A DNA stretch of 64,000 nt from Caldisericia bacterium (GTDB lineage: Bacteria > Caldisericota > Caldisericia > JAAYUI01), in NCBI GenBank assembly GCA_017999835.1, contig JAGNLA010000001.1, forward strand, positions 225,227 through 289,226. The letters run 5' to 3'. Both the position numbers and the translations under genes were made by a program. Below the pieces are notes generated by a model. That model was not told the DNA's origin. It saw nothing but the letters and a program-made list of their open reading frames with translations, and made no database searches. Of this stretch, positions 18,201-26,433 are shown in pieces. Every line of letters starts with the position of its first letter. Position 1 is the stretch's first letter.

Positions 18201-21200
18201 CATTTGTCCCGTTCAGATTCATCGGTGAAGCTTTCAAGGCGAAAGTCGAATGGTTCCAGACAACAAAAACGATAGTTGTAACCATGGACATGAATCAGAA
18301 CAACCCAAAACTTTCCGTTAAACCGAAGGAAGCCAATATCGTCTGGAACGATGCCGATCCAGACAAAGTCCCAAGCTCAGCTTCATTTGAGATCAAAAAC
18401 GAAGGTAGCGGAACGTTGCAAATATTGGAAACAGGGACACTTGGCGCTAACCTGAAAACAGAGGCGGCAAAAGACAAAGTCAGTGTTTCTGCTCGTTTCA
18501 ACCCGTCTGGCGTAGATGAAAACGATTTCATTATCATCAAAACCAATGCTGGCACAGAAATCGTACCGGTAAAGGTTGGCATCTATCCTAAGAATCTCAG
18601 CATCCTGACTGCCAAGCCAGATGGCAGCTGGTATATCAACGGTCTCAAGCAAAACGAACCCTACAAAAGAGCGCAGGGACTTATCTCTTGTTCAGCCATG
18701 AGGGTTTCCGGTGCTGCTTCAGGTTCAAGTCTGTTTGACGGCATATCTAGCGAGCTAACAATCACTGCTTCTGGCCATAAGCTATGGCTCAATGTCCAGA
18801 CTGGTGATTTCTCACTCGACGATGTTCGCGCACTCTGGAAATTCACATACAACCTCAGCGAAACCGATGTTTCACTGCCACTTGCTACCTACTCTCTGGC
18901 TTTTGGCTGGCAGATAAAGGAAACCGCTGACGGTACGGTCAAGATGTTCATCCCAAGAGACAAACCTTCGCAGCTGGCGTCGCTAGAAAAGAGTATCGAC
19001 CTTGTCTGGGACACAACCCCAAAGCGCATGTCCAGCTTCACCGCTCCAACATACCCACTCAAAAACAATGGCACCTATTCGTTTGAAAAGTCAGAAAGCA
19101 AGTATAAGCTGTTTTTCTTCTTTTCTAACGACAGCATCTCGGAATCAATCATCCCCTACATCGAAAGCATCAACAGAAGGTTTGCTGACAGCGGTCTTGA
19201 ATCAAAACTGGTTTCTACAACTGTAAAATCAGACAGTGTCATTGAACAGTTCTTTGCAGGTAACCAAACAATCACAAAAGGTCTGTCCGACCTCTCGATT
19301 GCCGGGATAACAACACCAATAATATTTGACTCAGAAGGGTCAATATGCGCCGAATTCGGCGGTGAAGCAGTGCCAAGACTTTATATCGTCGATTCAGCCG
19401 GCAATCTCATATTTGAGCTTCCAGACATGGATGAATCCCAGATACCATACCTTGAACAGGCTGTTTCAGCTTTGGTCTCCAACTCAACAAAACTGCCACA
19501 GGACGTTCAGACGGTGTCAGTTGTCAACAAGGGTGGAAACGCTGGCGAAGGCTCGCTTACACCGACAAATCATGACATAACGATACTCAAATCAAAGTTT
19601 AAGAATTCTCCTGCAAACATTGCCGTCAGCGTTGCCTCGTCTCCTCTTGAAAACGAACAGATTCTGCCAACCTTCAAAAAAACCTCTCTCATGCTCCTTG
19701 GAAACAGTAACCAGGTAGAAATTCCTGTCAGATATTGGAAGCTGCCAAAATTCTCGATGTTTACAAGCTTTGTGGACGGTTCAAAAGACGTCAGGTTTGG
19801 AAAAGCCTGGCGAACAATGCCTTTGGAGTGCACAGGTGGCGACGATCCGGTTTGCCCTGTCAGCGAAGTAATCAACCAAATTGGTGGACAGACTCGCATG
19901 GGAACCGAAGGAAAAGTAATCATTACTGCCGGCGACAAGGAAATTGTTGTAACGACTGGTTCATCAACTGCTTTTATCGGTTCACGTTCTGTTGATCTGA
20001 ACAAGCCATTTACACTTTCCAAGGGAATCTTATTTGGCCCGGCAAAACTTCTGTCAGAAGCGATCGGCTCAAAACTCTATAGGTTCGACGACACTTTCTG
20101 TCTGGTCTCACCAAGTCTCAAGGGTTCAGCAACCGGGCCAATTCTTGAAACCAACGTCCAAACACTGACTTTTAACAACTACATCAAACCAACTGGTGGC
20201 TATCCAGAAGCTCCTGATTTCACACTTAACGATTATCCAGAATCCACAGGTAAATCGACCAGCCTGGACGCCATACTTGCAAGGCCGGATGTGAAGGTTC
20301 TTGTAATCGATTTCTGGGCGACATGGTGTCCTCCATGCAAGAGTGGCATGCCGTACATGGAAAAGATGTACCGTGAGTACAAGGACAAAGGACTTGCTCT
20401 CTACGGCGTCATCACGGATTCCGACACAGTTGATGATGATTACGTTGCTTCGGTGCTGGAAGATGACTCAAGAATCCGAGGTGGACTCAAAAAACTCGGT
20501 TTGAACGCGATCACCTACCCTATGCTCTATGAAAACAGAACAGGTACAAAAATCTTCAGGCAGTACAAAGGCGAATCCATCCCAAGAGTCGTGGTTATTA
20601 CAAAAGACAAAAAATGGGCTTTCACAAAAGTCGGGTTCTGGGAAATCGGTCACAGAAATCTTGAGTTCACAGTGAGAAGATTGCTTGGTATAGAAGAATC
20701 GTCAAAGCTTCCAACCATCAACGTGAGAAATGCAGGCATCGAAGAGCTTAAAGGAACGGTTACATGTGACCTGCCGTTCATTGTTCCACAGCAACCAACA
20801 TTCTCAACGATGGGCAAAACCACCCTGACTTTTGGATTCAAACCAAACGCTGCGCCAATAACTCCCCAGAGAGGAACCATAACCATCTCTACAAATGGCG
20901 GGAGTCAAACCATTCCAGTCCAATACAATGCCCTTTCGGAACAGATGATTATCAATTACATCATTGATGTCGAAAGCGGCGAAACTGTCATTAACAATAG
21001 CAAAGTAAACATCATTATTCCGAGTAAAATTGTCGATGGCAAATTACTGTTGTCAATTGATATGGTGATGTCGGCAATTGGTGGTCAAACAAAAATTCTT
21101 TCAGACAAAAAACGTGCGCAATCGGTTTTTGAAAACTGGGAGATTCTCTTTGTCAATGGCAGCAAGGATGTTTCAGTTGGCCCAATAACCATAAAGGCAA

Positions 21201-21325
21201 ATGAAAACGTTGTCATCGAGGGTAGCCACGTTTACACTGATCTTGACACCCTTTCCTACATCCTGGCAATGGAGTATGATTTACAAAACGAAAACAAAAC
21301 CATAATGCTGAGGTATGAACCATGA
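15203..21325 (+). CDS. 2040-residue secreted fusion: PA domain, M28 peptidase, stalk and thioredoxin domains
   Basis: Signal peptide ~1-27 (MRNKFAILLALVLTI); an ATG one codon later has better spacing from AGGAGG. Order: PA-like domain (~120-260); M28 zinc peptidase (~290-490) with all expected ligands (H320 in GAHWDHLG, D338, E372/E373 in TGEESGL, D399 in NLDMVGG, H446 in SSDHYPF); Ig-like and BACON/ASPM-like repeats; stalk domains at ~684-785 and ~909-1030; a thioredoxin-like fold without cysteines (~1297-1430); a degenerate stalk (~1516-1640); an intact thioredoxin domain with C1709-P-P-C1712; and a final stalk-like domain to the C-terminus. A dinuclear-zinc aminopeptidase is certain as a family call. 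Combining peptidase and disulfide chemistry in one exported chain is unusual. No membrane anchor is seen apart from the signal peptide. Confidence 0.9.
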   Translation: MMRNKFAILLALVLTITSFTVPSAKATDFSYWGLVNQVSSKNQMEILGKLTSPEFFGRQPGFEGDTVTTSYIADYFKTIGLTPAGDNGTFLQTVPMNIVCPVAPIDFRQMDVNKSSLRQFVFMKDYNILIASGSGNVTAPAFFCGYGITSKAKVVYDDYAGVDVTGKIVVIFRGGPSYFMEAAANDGQLTNLMSFTTKVANAKAHGAIGVILIENPNYPPSRRTNLAQRSLTFYQSSLPGLYLSIDTGDIVLSETGKTSAEISKNIDAQQKPYSFPLPKYNWNIQVTMAVKENYKSANVVGYIPSSDPFGANETLMVGAHWDHLGIDPSGNLYPGAIDNGSGVSVMMEVARVFAQNKVKLDRNLAFVAFTGEESGLVGSGYMANNCPFPEEGLTVLNLDMVGGLPNIIRCASDPNFTDLNSKLKQAGLKVGADFKLGGPANGSSDHYPFYLKGIQAVFVIAADGVTKYHVPEDTIDTVSPEGLELVAKFIIHAAGQMTNPFYLSLDNPGPITVGTPEYELTGYTGKNAAVSVGGRNTISSETGRFMLTVPLTKGTQTLNVTAIKPGSMQKLEKPITITYELRSKATSSISQINFGYVTKDSNKTVEFTIQNKGEGPLSGTIRACDNWMVISPNKLEASKTVVSVKVDTDKFTEDGFHYCMLQIETDNGMMQLPVTAVTGNPIVSLKTVFGSKTAFIAGTKMPITNPMVSVGKTDFVPMSLISMAFGATFNLDDTHGSITLGDSKVTVWPDTSIAMIGNSPISLTGNVYGVGSDFMIPVELVAKLGIISKFDEETETYEFSYDANPFKITTNQNPESFTISYKNPNIDNASFDIEANRTAQAVISTDSDWLVAWPQTLEIGSSKKTISLKFATNKLLQPGQKTSTVKISTAFGTKEVPITVITPSSERIVKIQIGSKTGTIDDKETTLSQPPFIDGGTTMVPYRFLGEAFGATIEWIAESKTVRATLDRTTVELVIGQKTAKVNGVPTTLAKAPIIVKGSTFVPFRFIGEAFKAKVEWFQTTKTIVVTMDMNQNNPKLSVKPKEANIVWNDADPDKVPSSASFEIKNEGSGTLQILETGTLGANLKTEAAKDKVSVSARFNPSGVDENDFIIIKTNAGTEIVPVKVGIYPKNLSILTAKPDGSWYINGLKQNEPYKRAQGLISCSAMRVSGAASGSSLFDGISSELTITASGHKLWLNVQTGDFSLDDVRALWKFTYNLSETDVSLPLATYSLAFGWQIKETADGTVKMFIPRDKPSQLASLEKSIDLVWDTTPKRMSSFTAPTYPLKNNGTYSFEKSESKYKLFFFFSNDSISESIIPYIESINRRFADSGLESKLVSTTVKSDSVIEQFFAGNQTITKGLSDLSIAGITTPIIFDSEGSICAEFGGEAVPRLYIVDSAGNLIFELPDMDESQIPYLEQAVSALVSNSTKLPQDVQTVSVVNKGGNAGEGSLTPTNHDITILKSKFKNSPANIAVSVASSPLENEQILPTFKKTSLMLLGNSNQVEIPVRYWKLPKFSMFTSFVDGSKDVRFGKAWRTMPLECTGGDDPVCPVSEVINQIGGQTRMGTEGKVIITAGDKEIVVTTGSSTAFIGSRSVDLNKPFTLSKGILFGPAKLLSEAIGSKLYRFDDTFCLVSPSLKGSATGPILETNVQTLTFNNYIKPTGGYPEAPDFTLNDYPESTGKSTSLDAILARPDVKVLVIDFWATWCPPCKSGMPYMEKMYREYKDKGLALYGVITDSDTVDDDYVASVLEDDSRIRGGLKKLGLNAITYPMLYENRTGTKIFRQYKGESIPRVVVITKDKKWAFTKVGFWEIGHRNLEFTVRRLLGIEESSKLPTINVRNAGIEELKGTVTCDLPFIVPQQPTFSTMGKTTLTFGFKPNAAPITPQRGTITISTNGGSQTIPVQYNALSEQMIINYIIDVESGETVINNSKVNIIIPSKIVDGKLLLSIDMVMSAIGGQTKILSDKKRAQSVFENWEILFVNGSKDVSVGPITIKANENVVIEGSHVYTDLDTLSYILAMEYDLQNENKTIMLRYEP

Positions 21326-21540
21326 ACAAAGTACCGGAAGAAGCAGAATTTGTGATGGATATTCTCCGTGGAAACGGAAAGATGACCACAACACAAATTG
21401 AAGAAGAGATAAGAAAACAAGGCATTAATTGCAAGGATGCAGCAGCATCTTTTTTGCCATCCCTGAAATCGCTGGGGTTCATAAAATCAGAATTCAAAAA
21501 CAAAACCTGGTACTGGTGGGTGGATGAGTCAGCTAGCTGA
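21322..21540 (+). CDS. small winged-helix-like protein, function unknown
   Basis: A 72-residue soluble protein overlapping the stop of the giant secreted gene (ATGA). The pattern VMDILRGNGKMTTTQIEEE followed by AAASFLPSLKSLGFIKSEF and a WYWWV strand fits a compact winged helix with a C-terminal beta wing. It overlaps uvrC by 17 bases. It could bind DNA or act as a small regulator, but no relative is recognised. Confidence 0.65.
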   Translation: MNKVPEEAEFVMDILRGNGKMTTTQIEEEIRKQGINCKDAAASFLPSLKSLGFIKSEFKNKTWYWWVDESAS

Positions 21541-23170
21541 CAAAATCAAACACCTGCCATACAAGCCAGGCGTTTACAAATTTTTCAATGAACAAGGCAG
21601 AGTTATCTACGTTGGCAAAGCCAAGCACCTTATCGACAGGGTCAGCTCATATCTTCTGACTGACCAGCTCGAACCCAAGGTGAAGGCCATGATGAACCAT
21701 GCTGTTGACATTGATTTCATCGTCACAGAATCAGCCCATGAGGCATTAGTGCTTGAAAATATCCTCATCAAGGAACTGATGCCTCATTACAACATTCTCC
21801 TCAAGGATGACAAGGAATACAGTTTTCTTGCCGTCACAAAAGAGCCGTTCCCGAAACTCACCAGGGTCAGGCGAATTCTCGATGCAAACTCACACTACTT
21901 CGGCCCATACACCAAAGGCGGATCGGTCACTGCCAATATCAAAACCTTGAGGCAGTTTTTTCCTATCCGAACTTGCAACCTCAAGCTTCCAGAGGAGAAA
22001 TCCAGGCCTTGCCTTGATTATCACATTGGTCTCTGCCAGGGGCCGTGCGCCGGACTGATATCCTCGGAAGATTACAACGCAACCGTGTCTGACATACTTC
22101 TTCTGCTCTCTGGAAAGTACAAAAGACTCGAAGAGGCACTTACAAAGAAAATGCAGGATGCTTCTACATCTTTAAGGTTCGAGGAAGCTGCCAGGTACAG
22201 GGAATGCCTAAGACATTTAGGCGCAATAGTTTCTAAACAGAGGGTTGTTTCTCCGATACCTGTTGACAGGGATATTTTTGCAGTATTTTCTGACAAGGGT
22301 GAGGCATGTGTTGAGTTTCTCAAAGTCAGGTCAGGCAGACTCATCCTGGAAATGCACATGTTTGCCGGCTCGGATGAACTCAGCTCCAACGCGGAATTCC
22401 TCGGCGCTGTAATGCAAAACATCTACGGTTCCCATCAAAATGTTGATCTTCCAACCGAAATCATCGTTTCTGTCAAACCTTCAAACGACAAGGATCTCTC
22501 TGAGTTCATCAACGAAGGTAGACAGCTCAAAGAACCGATAAAGATTATCCAACCCAAAAAAGGCGACAAGATAGAGCTTGTGAATATGGCTCTCACCAAT
22601 GCCAAGCACCACCTTGCTGAACACCTCAGGCGAGAGCAAATCGCTCTGGGTCAAAACGCCGTCACACAGCTCCAGGAAGCCTTAGCTCTCAAAAAAGCGC
22701 CACTGGTCATCGAAGGTTACGACATAGCCAACATCTCAGGCAAGGCAGCTGTTGGCGCCCAGGTTGTGTTCAAAGATGGAAAATCTTACAAAAAAGGCTA
22801 CCGCATTTACAAAATTAAGTGCAAGGACACACCAGACGACTATGCCATGATGAGGGAAACACTCGAGAGACGCCGAGATCACTGGGACGATGAAGAGTTC
22901 GCACTAAAACCTGATTTATTGCTCATCGACGGCGGACTGGGACAACTCAACGTTGCTCTTGATGTCTTCAAGGGAATAGACGTAGAAATTGCAGGGCTAG
23001 CCAAGGAAGAAGAACTAATTATCCGCGAAGGGCAGGAACCGATTCGCCTTTCAAGGGACTCACTGGCGCTAAGGCTGCTCCAGCAGGTTCGAGACGAAGC
23101 GCACAGGTTTGGTGGACGTCACTTCAGAATCCAGCACAAGAAAGAGTCTGGGCTTGATAAGAAAAAATGA
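21524..23170 (+). CDS. uvrC: excinuclease ABC subunit C lacking the C-terminal HhH domain
   Basis: Nucleotide-excision-repair nuclease making the 3' and 5' incisions with UvrB. 548 residues against ~600 usual. Present: GIY-YIG nuclease (PGVYKF, VIYVGKAKHL), the Cys-rich cluster (CNLKLPEEKSRPCLDYHIGLCQGPC), a UVR motif for UvrB contact (FEEAARYRECLRHL), and the RNase H-like domain with GYDIANISG, LLLIDGGLGQLN and RDEAHRF. Missing: everything after RIQHKKESGLDKKK, where other UvrC proteins continue into the (HhH)2 DNA-binding domain beginning with an IPGIG-type motif. The stop is followed directly by another gene in a different frame. Confidence 0.93.
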   Translation: MSQLADKIKHLPYKPGVYKFFNEQGRVIYVGKAKHLIDRVSSYLLTDQLEPKVKAMMNHAVDIDFIVTESAHEALVLENILIKELMPHYNILLKDDKEYSFLAVTKEPFPKLTRVRRILDANSHYFGPYTKGGSVTANIKTLRQFFPIRTCNLKLPEEKSRPCLDYHIGLCQGPCAGLISSEDYNATVSDILLLLSGKYKRLEEALTKKMQDASTSLRFEEAARYRECLRHLGAIVSKQRVVSPIPVDRDIFAVFSDKGEACVEFLKVRSGRLILEMHMFAGSDELSSNAEFLGAVMQNIYGSHQNVDLPTEIIVSVKPSNDKDLSEFINEGRQLKEPIKIIQPKKGDKIELVNMALTNAKHHLAEHLRREQIALGQNAVTQLQEALALKKAPLVIEGYDIANISGKAAVGAQVVFKDGKSYKKGYRIYKIKCKDTPDDYAMMRETLERRRDHWDDEEFALKPDLLLIDGGLGQLNVALDVFKGIDVEIAGLAKEEELIIREGQEPIRLSRDSLALRLLQQVRDEAHRFGGRHFRIQHKKESGLDKKK

Positions 23171-23189
23171 GGGGGTATACTTCACTCAA

Positions 23190-23882
23190 ATGAGAAAAAA
23201 CATATTTCTTCTGTTAATTTGTCCGATTCTTCTGCTATCGTTCTCCGGATGCGACTACATCAATGAAACAATGGTTGAAGCGCCAAAACTCATAAACATG
23301 AGCCTTGAAGCTGCAAAAATCCTTGCACAGGAAAGAGGGCTTGAACTTGTCGTCACCGACAAGATAGCCTCAGACATCGTTGCAAAAGACAGCATCATCT
23401 CCCAGGAACCATCGCCAAACACTCTCATAAAGATGTCTCGCGAGGTTTTTGTCACCATCTCGTCTGGCAAGAAAAATGTAATCCTGCCTAACTACACAGG
23501 TAAGAGGTTTGGTCAGGTACAATCTGACGTACTAGAAAAAGGTCTGTCATTTGGTTCAGTGGAAGAGGTTTATTCAAAATCATCTGATGCTGGCATCGTT
23601 ATTGATCAATTTCCTGCTCCAGGATCCACTGTAGACCAGAACACTCCAATAATGCTCACCGTCTCTCTCGGATACATGATAAAAATGCCCGATGTTATTG
23701 GAATAGACTACCAGGAAGCTTCGCAAAAAATTGTAGACGAAGGTTTCAGCGCCGACAGAATCACAACTAAACCACTTCACGCAAGATATGTGCCATTCAA
23801 CGCAGTCGTCAGACAAGACCCTGAACCAGGCGTGATGATCGACCCCAAGTGCCCAATCATGCTTTTCTATAACCCAAAATGA
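23190..23882 (+). CDS. lipoprotein with three PASTA domains
   Basis: A 230-residue lipoprotein from the ATG at 23190 (MRKNIFLLLICP), lipobox SFSGC. After the anchor come three ~65-residue PASTA repeats, recognisable by P-x-(L/V)-x-G/N-x-(S/D)-x-x-x-A starts (APKLINMSLEAAKI, LPNYTGKRFGQV, MPDVIGIDYQEAS) and by the paired QEPSPN / DQFPAPGS / RQDPEPG turns. PASTA domains bind peptidoglycan or muropeptides in Ser/Thr kinases and PBPs; here no kinase or transpeptidase is attached. Probably envelope-associated. It ends in an ATGA overlap with rpe. Confidence 0.88.
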   Translation: MRKNIFLLLICPILLLSFSGCDYINETMVEAPKLINMSLEAAKILAQERGLELVVTDKIASDIVAKDSIISQEPSPNTLIKMSREVFVTISSGKKNVILPNYTGKRFGQVQSDVLEKGLSFGSVEEVYSKSSDAGIVIDQFPAPGSTVDQNTPIMLTVSLGYMIKMPDVIGIDYQEASQKIVDEGFSADRITTKPLHARYVPFNAVVRQDPEPGVMIDPKCPIMLFYNPK

Positions 23883-24508
23883 CAAAACTAGCTCCATCCA
23901 TGCTTTCAGCCGATCCGTTGAGGGTTGGAGATGATCTTGCCTCGGTTTGTGCTAACGCTGATCTTGTTCACCTTGACATAATGGATGGACATTTTGTTCC
24001 TAATCTTGCCTTGGGTATGGATGTTTGTGCTGGGATAATAAAAAACAGCACCAAGCCATGTTACTCACATTTGATGGTAACCAACCCACAGGACTACCTT
24101 GAGAGACTGGTGAACTTTGGCTCTGCTGCCATTGTATGGCATGTGGAGGTGGATATCGACCACTCAAAATATCTCTCGTTGGTAAAGGCTATGGGCAAAA
24201 TGACCGGTTTGGCAATCTCGCCTGACACCAACCCCTCAGCTTTGATACCATTTGCCAAAACAATGGACATGGTGACAGTCATGTCAGTCTACCCTGGCAG
24301 ATCTGGCCAAAGTTTTATTACATCAACATTAGACAAAATTAAAACAATCAAGAAGATGGGTAACTTTCTCGTCGAGGTTGATGGAGGAGTGAACCTTATC
24401 AATGCCAAAGAAATTGTGTCTGCTGGCGCAGATATTCTCGTCTCTGGCGCAAGTTTTTTCAAATCAGATGACAGAGCTTCTTTTGGTAAAGCCATAAGAA
24501 GCCTTTAG
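23879..24508 (+). CDS. rpe: ribulose-phosphate 3-epimerase
   Basis: Interconverts ribulose-5-phosphate and xylulose-5-phosphate in the pentose phosphate pathway. 209-residue TIM barrel. APSMLSAD at the start, HLDIMDGHFVPN with metal-binding His and Asp, then SHLMVTNP, TVMSVYPGRSGQSF, and the catalytic/metal Asp in VEVDGGVN. The C-terminal GAS phosphate-binding turn is in ILVSGASFFK. Overlaps the PASTA lipoprotein gene by 4 bases. Assignment is secure although somewhat diverged (VMSVYPG in place of the common MTVNPG). Confidence 0.94.
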   Translation: MTKLAPSMLSADPLRVGDDLASVCANADLVHLDIMDGHFVPNLALGMDVCAGIIKNSTKPCYSHLMVTNPQDYLERLVNFGSAAIVWHVEVDIDHSKYLSLVKAMGKMTGLAISPDTNPSALIPFAKTMDMVTVMSVYPGRSGQSFITSTLDKIKTIKKMGNFLVEVDGGVNLINAKEIVSAGADILVSGASFFKSDDRASFGKAIRSL

Positions 24509-24519
24509 GAGGTCAAATC

Positions 24520-25587
24520 GTGAAAAAAAATTGGATTATCATTGGCTCTATTATACTTGCAATATTATTGGTTGTAACAGTTGCAATCATCCTCAACGGC
24601 AATAAGGCAACCAAGCCAAACGCTTCTCTGACCGGTTTGGTGAGAAATGCCAAAGACTCAACAGTCATCGCTGATGCTTCAGTAAGAATTGATTCTGCAG
24701 AGACCAAAACAGACAAATCCGGTTCATTCAAACTGGAGGGGCTTTCATCCGGAAAGTACAGCATCTTCATCGCTGCTGATGGTTTCAAACCCTATGAATT
24801 CCCAAACTACGAACTTAAAGAAGGTATCAACAAGATAGATGAGATAATGCTAGAAATCGATGACTCCAAGAAAACAAACCCTGATGACTCGGCAATCATA
24901 CCCCCTCCACCACTTCCAGGAACGACGATGGACAAAAAACCTGATTTCAAGAAGTTTTCAGATCTGACAAACTGCACAATATCACTCAGCATTGGGCAGC
25001 AAGTGGCCGGCAATTACCAACATACCGTATACTATTACTCAAATGGCCTGACAAAAATTGACAACCCAAGCATGTCGGCTCTAGACAAAAGCAACCCGCT
25101 CTTTGGTACCTTGTACGCAACGAAAGACTCATTAATCACGCACCCTTCAGCTGAACAAGGATGGATTGCAATGCCAAAGCCGTCCAATTCTCCAAAATTT
25201 GACGAAAATGCCCTCCCTGACAGGGCTCCATTAATGTACATCGATTCATTATTCAAAGCCATAACTGACAAATCCACAACCGTAAATTTCATTGGAAAAG
25301 TAAACAAGGAATTTGGTCAGGCAAACAGATATTACGTTGTTGCAGACGCAAACAGTAACCTTTTTGATGGCGAGATTTTCACGCCAGTCGATGGTAAATA
25401 CAAAGATACAATTTTGGAATTTTCGGGAAGACTGAACATCGGCGGAATTGGCGACAAAACAACGCTTACTATAACTAATATTTCAAAAACTCCGGCAATC
25501 ACGCTGCCACAAGGCATAAAGACTATTGAAGTACCCGAAGCACAGGTTGACCAAAAGTTGACAAAACCAGAAAAAAATAACCCTTAG
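24520..25587 (+). CDS. membrane-anchored protein with carboxypeptidase-regulatory-like domain
   Basis: A 355-residue protein starting at GTG with a perfect GGAGGT 7 bases upstream. One N-terminal membrane segment (IIIGSIILAILLVVTVAIIL, no lipobox) is followed by a beta-sandwich of the CarboxypepD_reg type (~38-112: ASLTGLVRNAKDSTVIADA, SFKLEGLSSGKYSIFIAADG). A Pro-rich linker (PPPPLPG) leads to a ~220-residue C-terminal region of unknown fold. Extracytoplasmic, anchored at the N-terminus. Last gene before a terminator; no function can be assigned. Confidence 0.75.
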   Translation: MKKNWIIIGSIILAILLVVTVAIILNGNKATKPNASLTGLVRNAKDSTVIADASVRIDSAETKTDKSGSFKLEGLSSGKYSIFIAADGFKPYEFPNYELKEGINKIDEIMLEIDDSKKTNPDDSAIIPPPPLPGTTMDKKPDFKKFSDLTNCTISLSIGQQVAGNYQHTVYYYSNGLTKIDNPSMSALDKSNPLFGTLYATKDSLITHPSAEQGWIAMPKPSNSPKFDENALPDRAPLMYIDSLFKAITDKSTTVNFIGKVNKEFGQANRYYVVADANSNLFDGEIFTPVDGKYKDTILEFSGRLNIGGIGDKTTLTITNISKTPAITLPQGIKTIEVPEAQVDQKLTKPEKNNP

Positions 25588-25593
25588 CGGATT

Positions 25594-25617
25594 AAGCCTC
25601 CGCAAGGAGGCTTTTTT
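25594..25617 (+). terminator. intrinsic terminator
   Basis: AAGCCTCC, tetraloop GCAA, GGAGGCTT, then T-run; it closes the rsmD-to-rpe gene run. Confidence 0.93.
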
Positions 25618-25632
25618 GTATCTAGGTGCAGC

Positions 25633-26433
25633 ATGGAAAAGATGATCCACACAACGAACCTAACAAAGAAATTCAAAGAGTACACAGCAGTAAACAGCCT
25701 GAATATCTCCATTGAACATGGACAGATTTTTGGGCTTCTTGGACCTAACGGAGCTGGGAAAACAACAACAATCAAGATGCTTATAACCTTGCTAGCCCCT
25801 ACGTCTGGCACAGCTGACGTTGGTGGATTTGACATCATCAAGCATCCAGTCCAGGTCAGAAAGCACATCGGATATGTCCCCCAGATGATTTCTACTGAAC
25901 CAAACCTTACCGGGCTTGAGAACATGAACATTTTCGCAAAGCTTTATGATGTTGATCCCAAAACACGGAAAGAACGCATTGAAGAAGCGATGACCAAGAT
26001 GGGTATCATGGATTCCGGGAAAAAACTGGTAGGGCAGTACTCTGGCGGCATGATCAGAAAACTTGAGATCGCGCAATCACTACTTAACAAGCCATCTATT
26101 TTGTTTCTGGATGAACCCTCGGTAGGATTGGATCCAGTCGCCAGAATGCACATCTGGGATCATATTCAATCGTTAAAAGATGAATATGGCGCAACAATCC
26201 TCCTTACCACTCATTATATGGAGGAGGCTGACAAACTCTGTGACGAAATTGCCATCATGGATTGTGGCAACATTTCAATCACCGGCAGCCCGGACGAGTT
26301 GAAAAAATCTATCGACAAACAAAGGGCGTCGCTTGATGACGTGTTTGTGCATTACACGGGGTCAAACCTCAACGAATCTAGCGGATTCAAGGACATCAAA
26401 AGAACAAGAAGAACGGCAAAGAGGTTGGGATGA
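25633..26433 (+). CDS. ABC-2 type exporter, ATP-binding protein
   Basis: A 266-residue ABC ATPase. Walker A GPNGAGKTT, Q-loop before YVPQMISTEP, signature SGGMIRKLEIAQ, Walker B ILFLDEPSVGLDP, and H-loop TTHYMEEAD, all in DrrA/CcmA-type arrangement. It overlaps its permease by 4 bases (ATGA), giving a minimal two-gene ABC-2 exporter of the drug/polysaccharide/daunorubicin-resistance class. The substrate cannot be predicted. The ATG at 25633 has only a weak AGGTG ahead of it. Confidence 0.95.
   Translation: MEKMIHTTNLTKKFKEYTAVNSLNISIEHGQIFGLLGPNGAGKTTTIKMLITLLAPTSGTADVGGFDIIKHPVQVRKHIGYVPQMISTEPNLTGLENMNIFAKLYDVDPKTRKERIEEAMTKMGIMDSGKKLVGQYSGGMIRKLEIAQSLLNKPSILFLDEPSVGLDPVARMHIWDHIQSLKDEYGATILLTTHYMEEADKLCDEIAIMDCGNISITGSPDELKKSIDKQRASLDDVFVHYTGSNLNESSGFKDIKRTRRTAKRLG

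Noticed and set aside
23109..23189. Possible frameshifted continuation of uvrC
   Set aside because: The sequence in this frame shows no HhH motif and simply runs into the PASTA lipoprotein signal peptide, so a missing domain rather than a frameshift is favoured.
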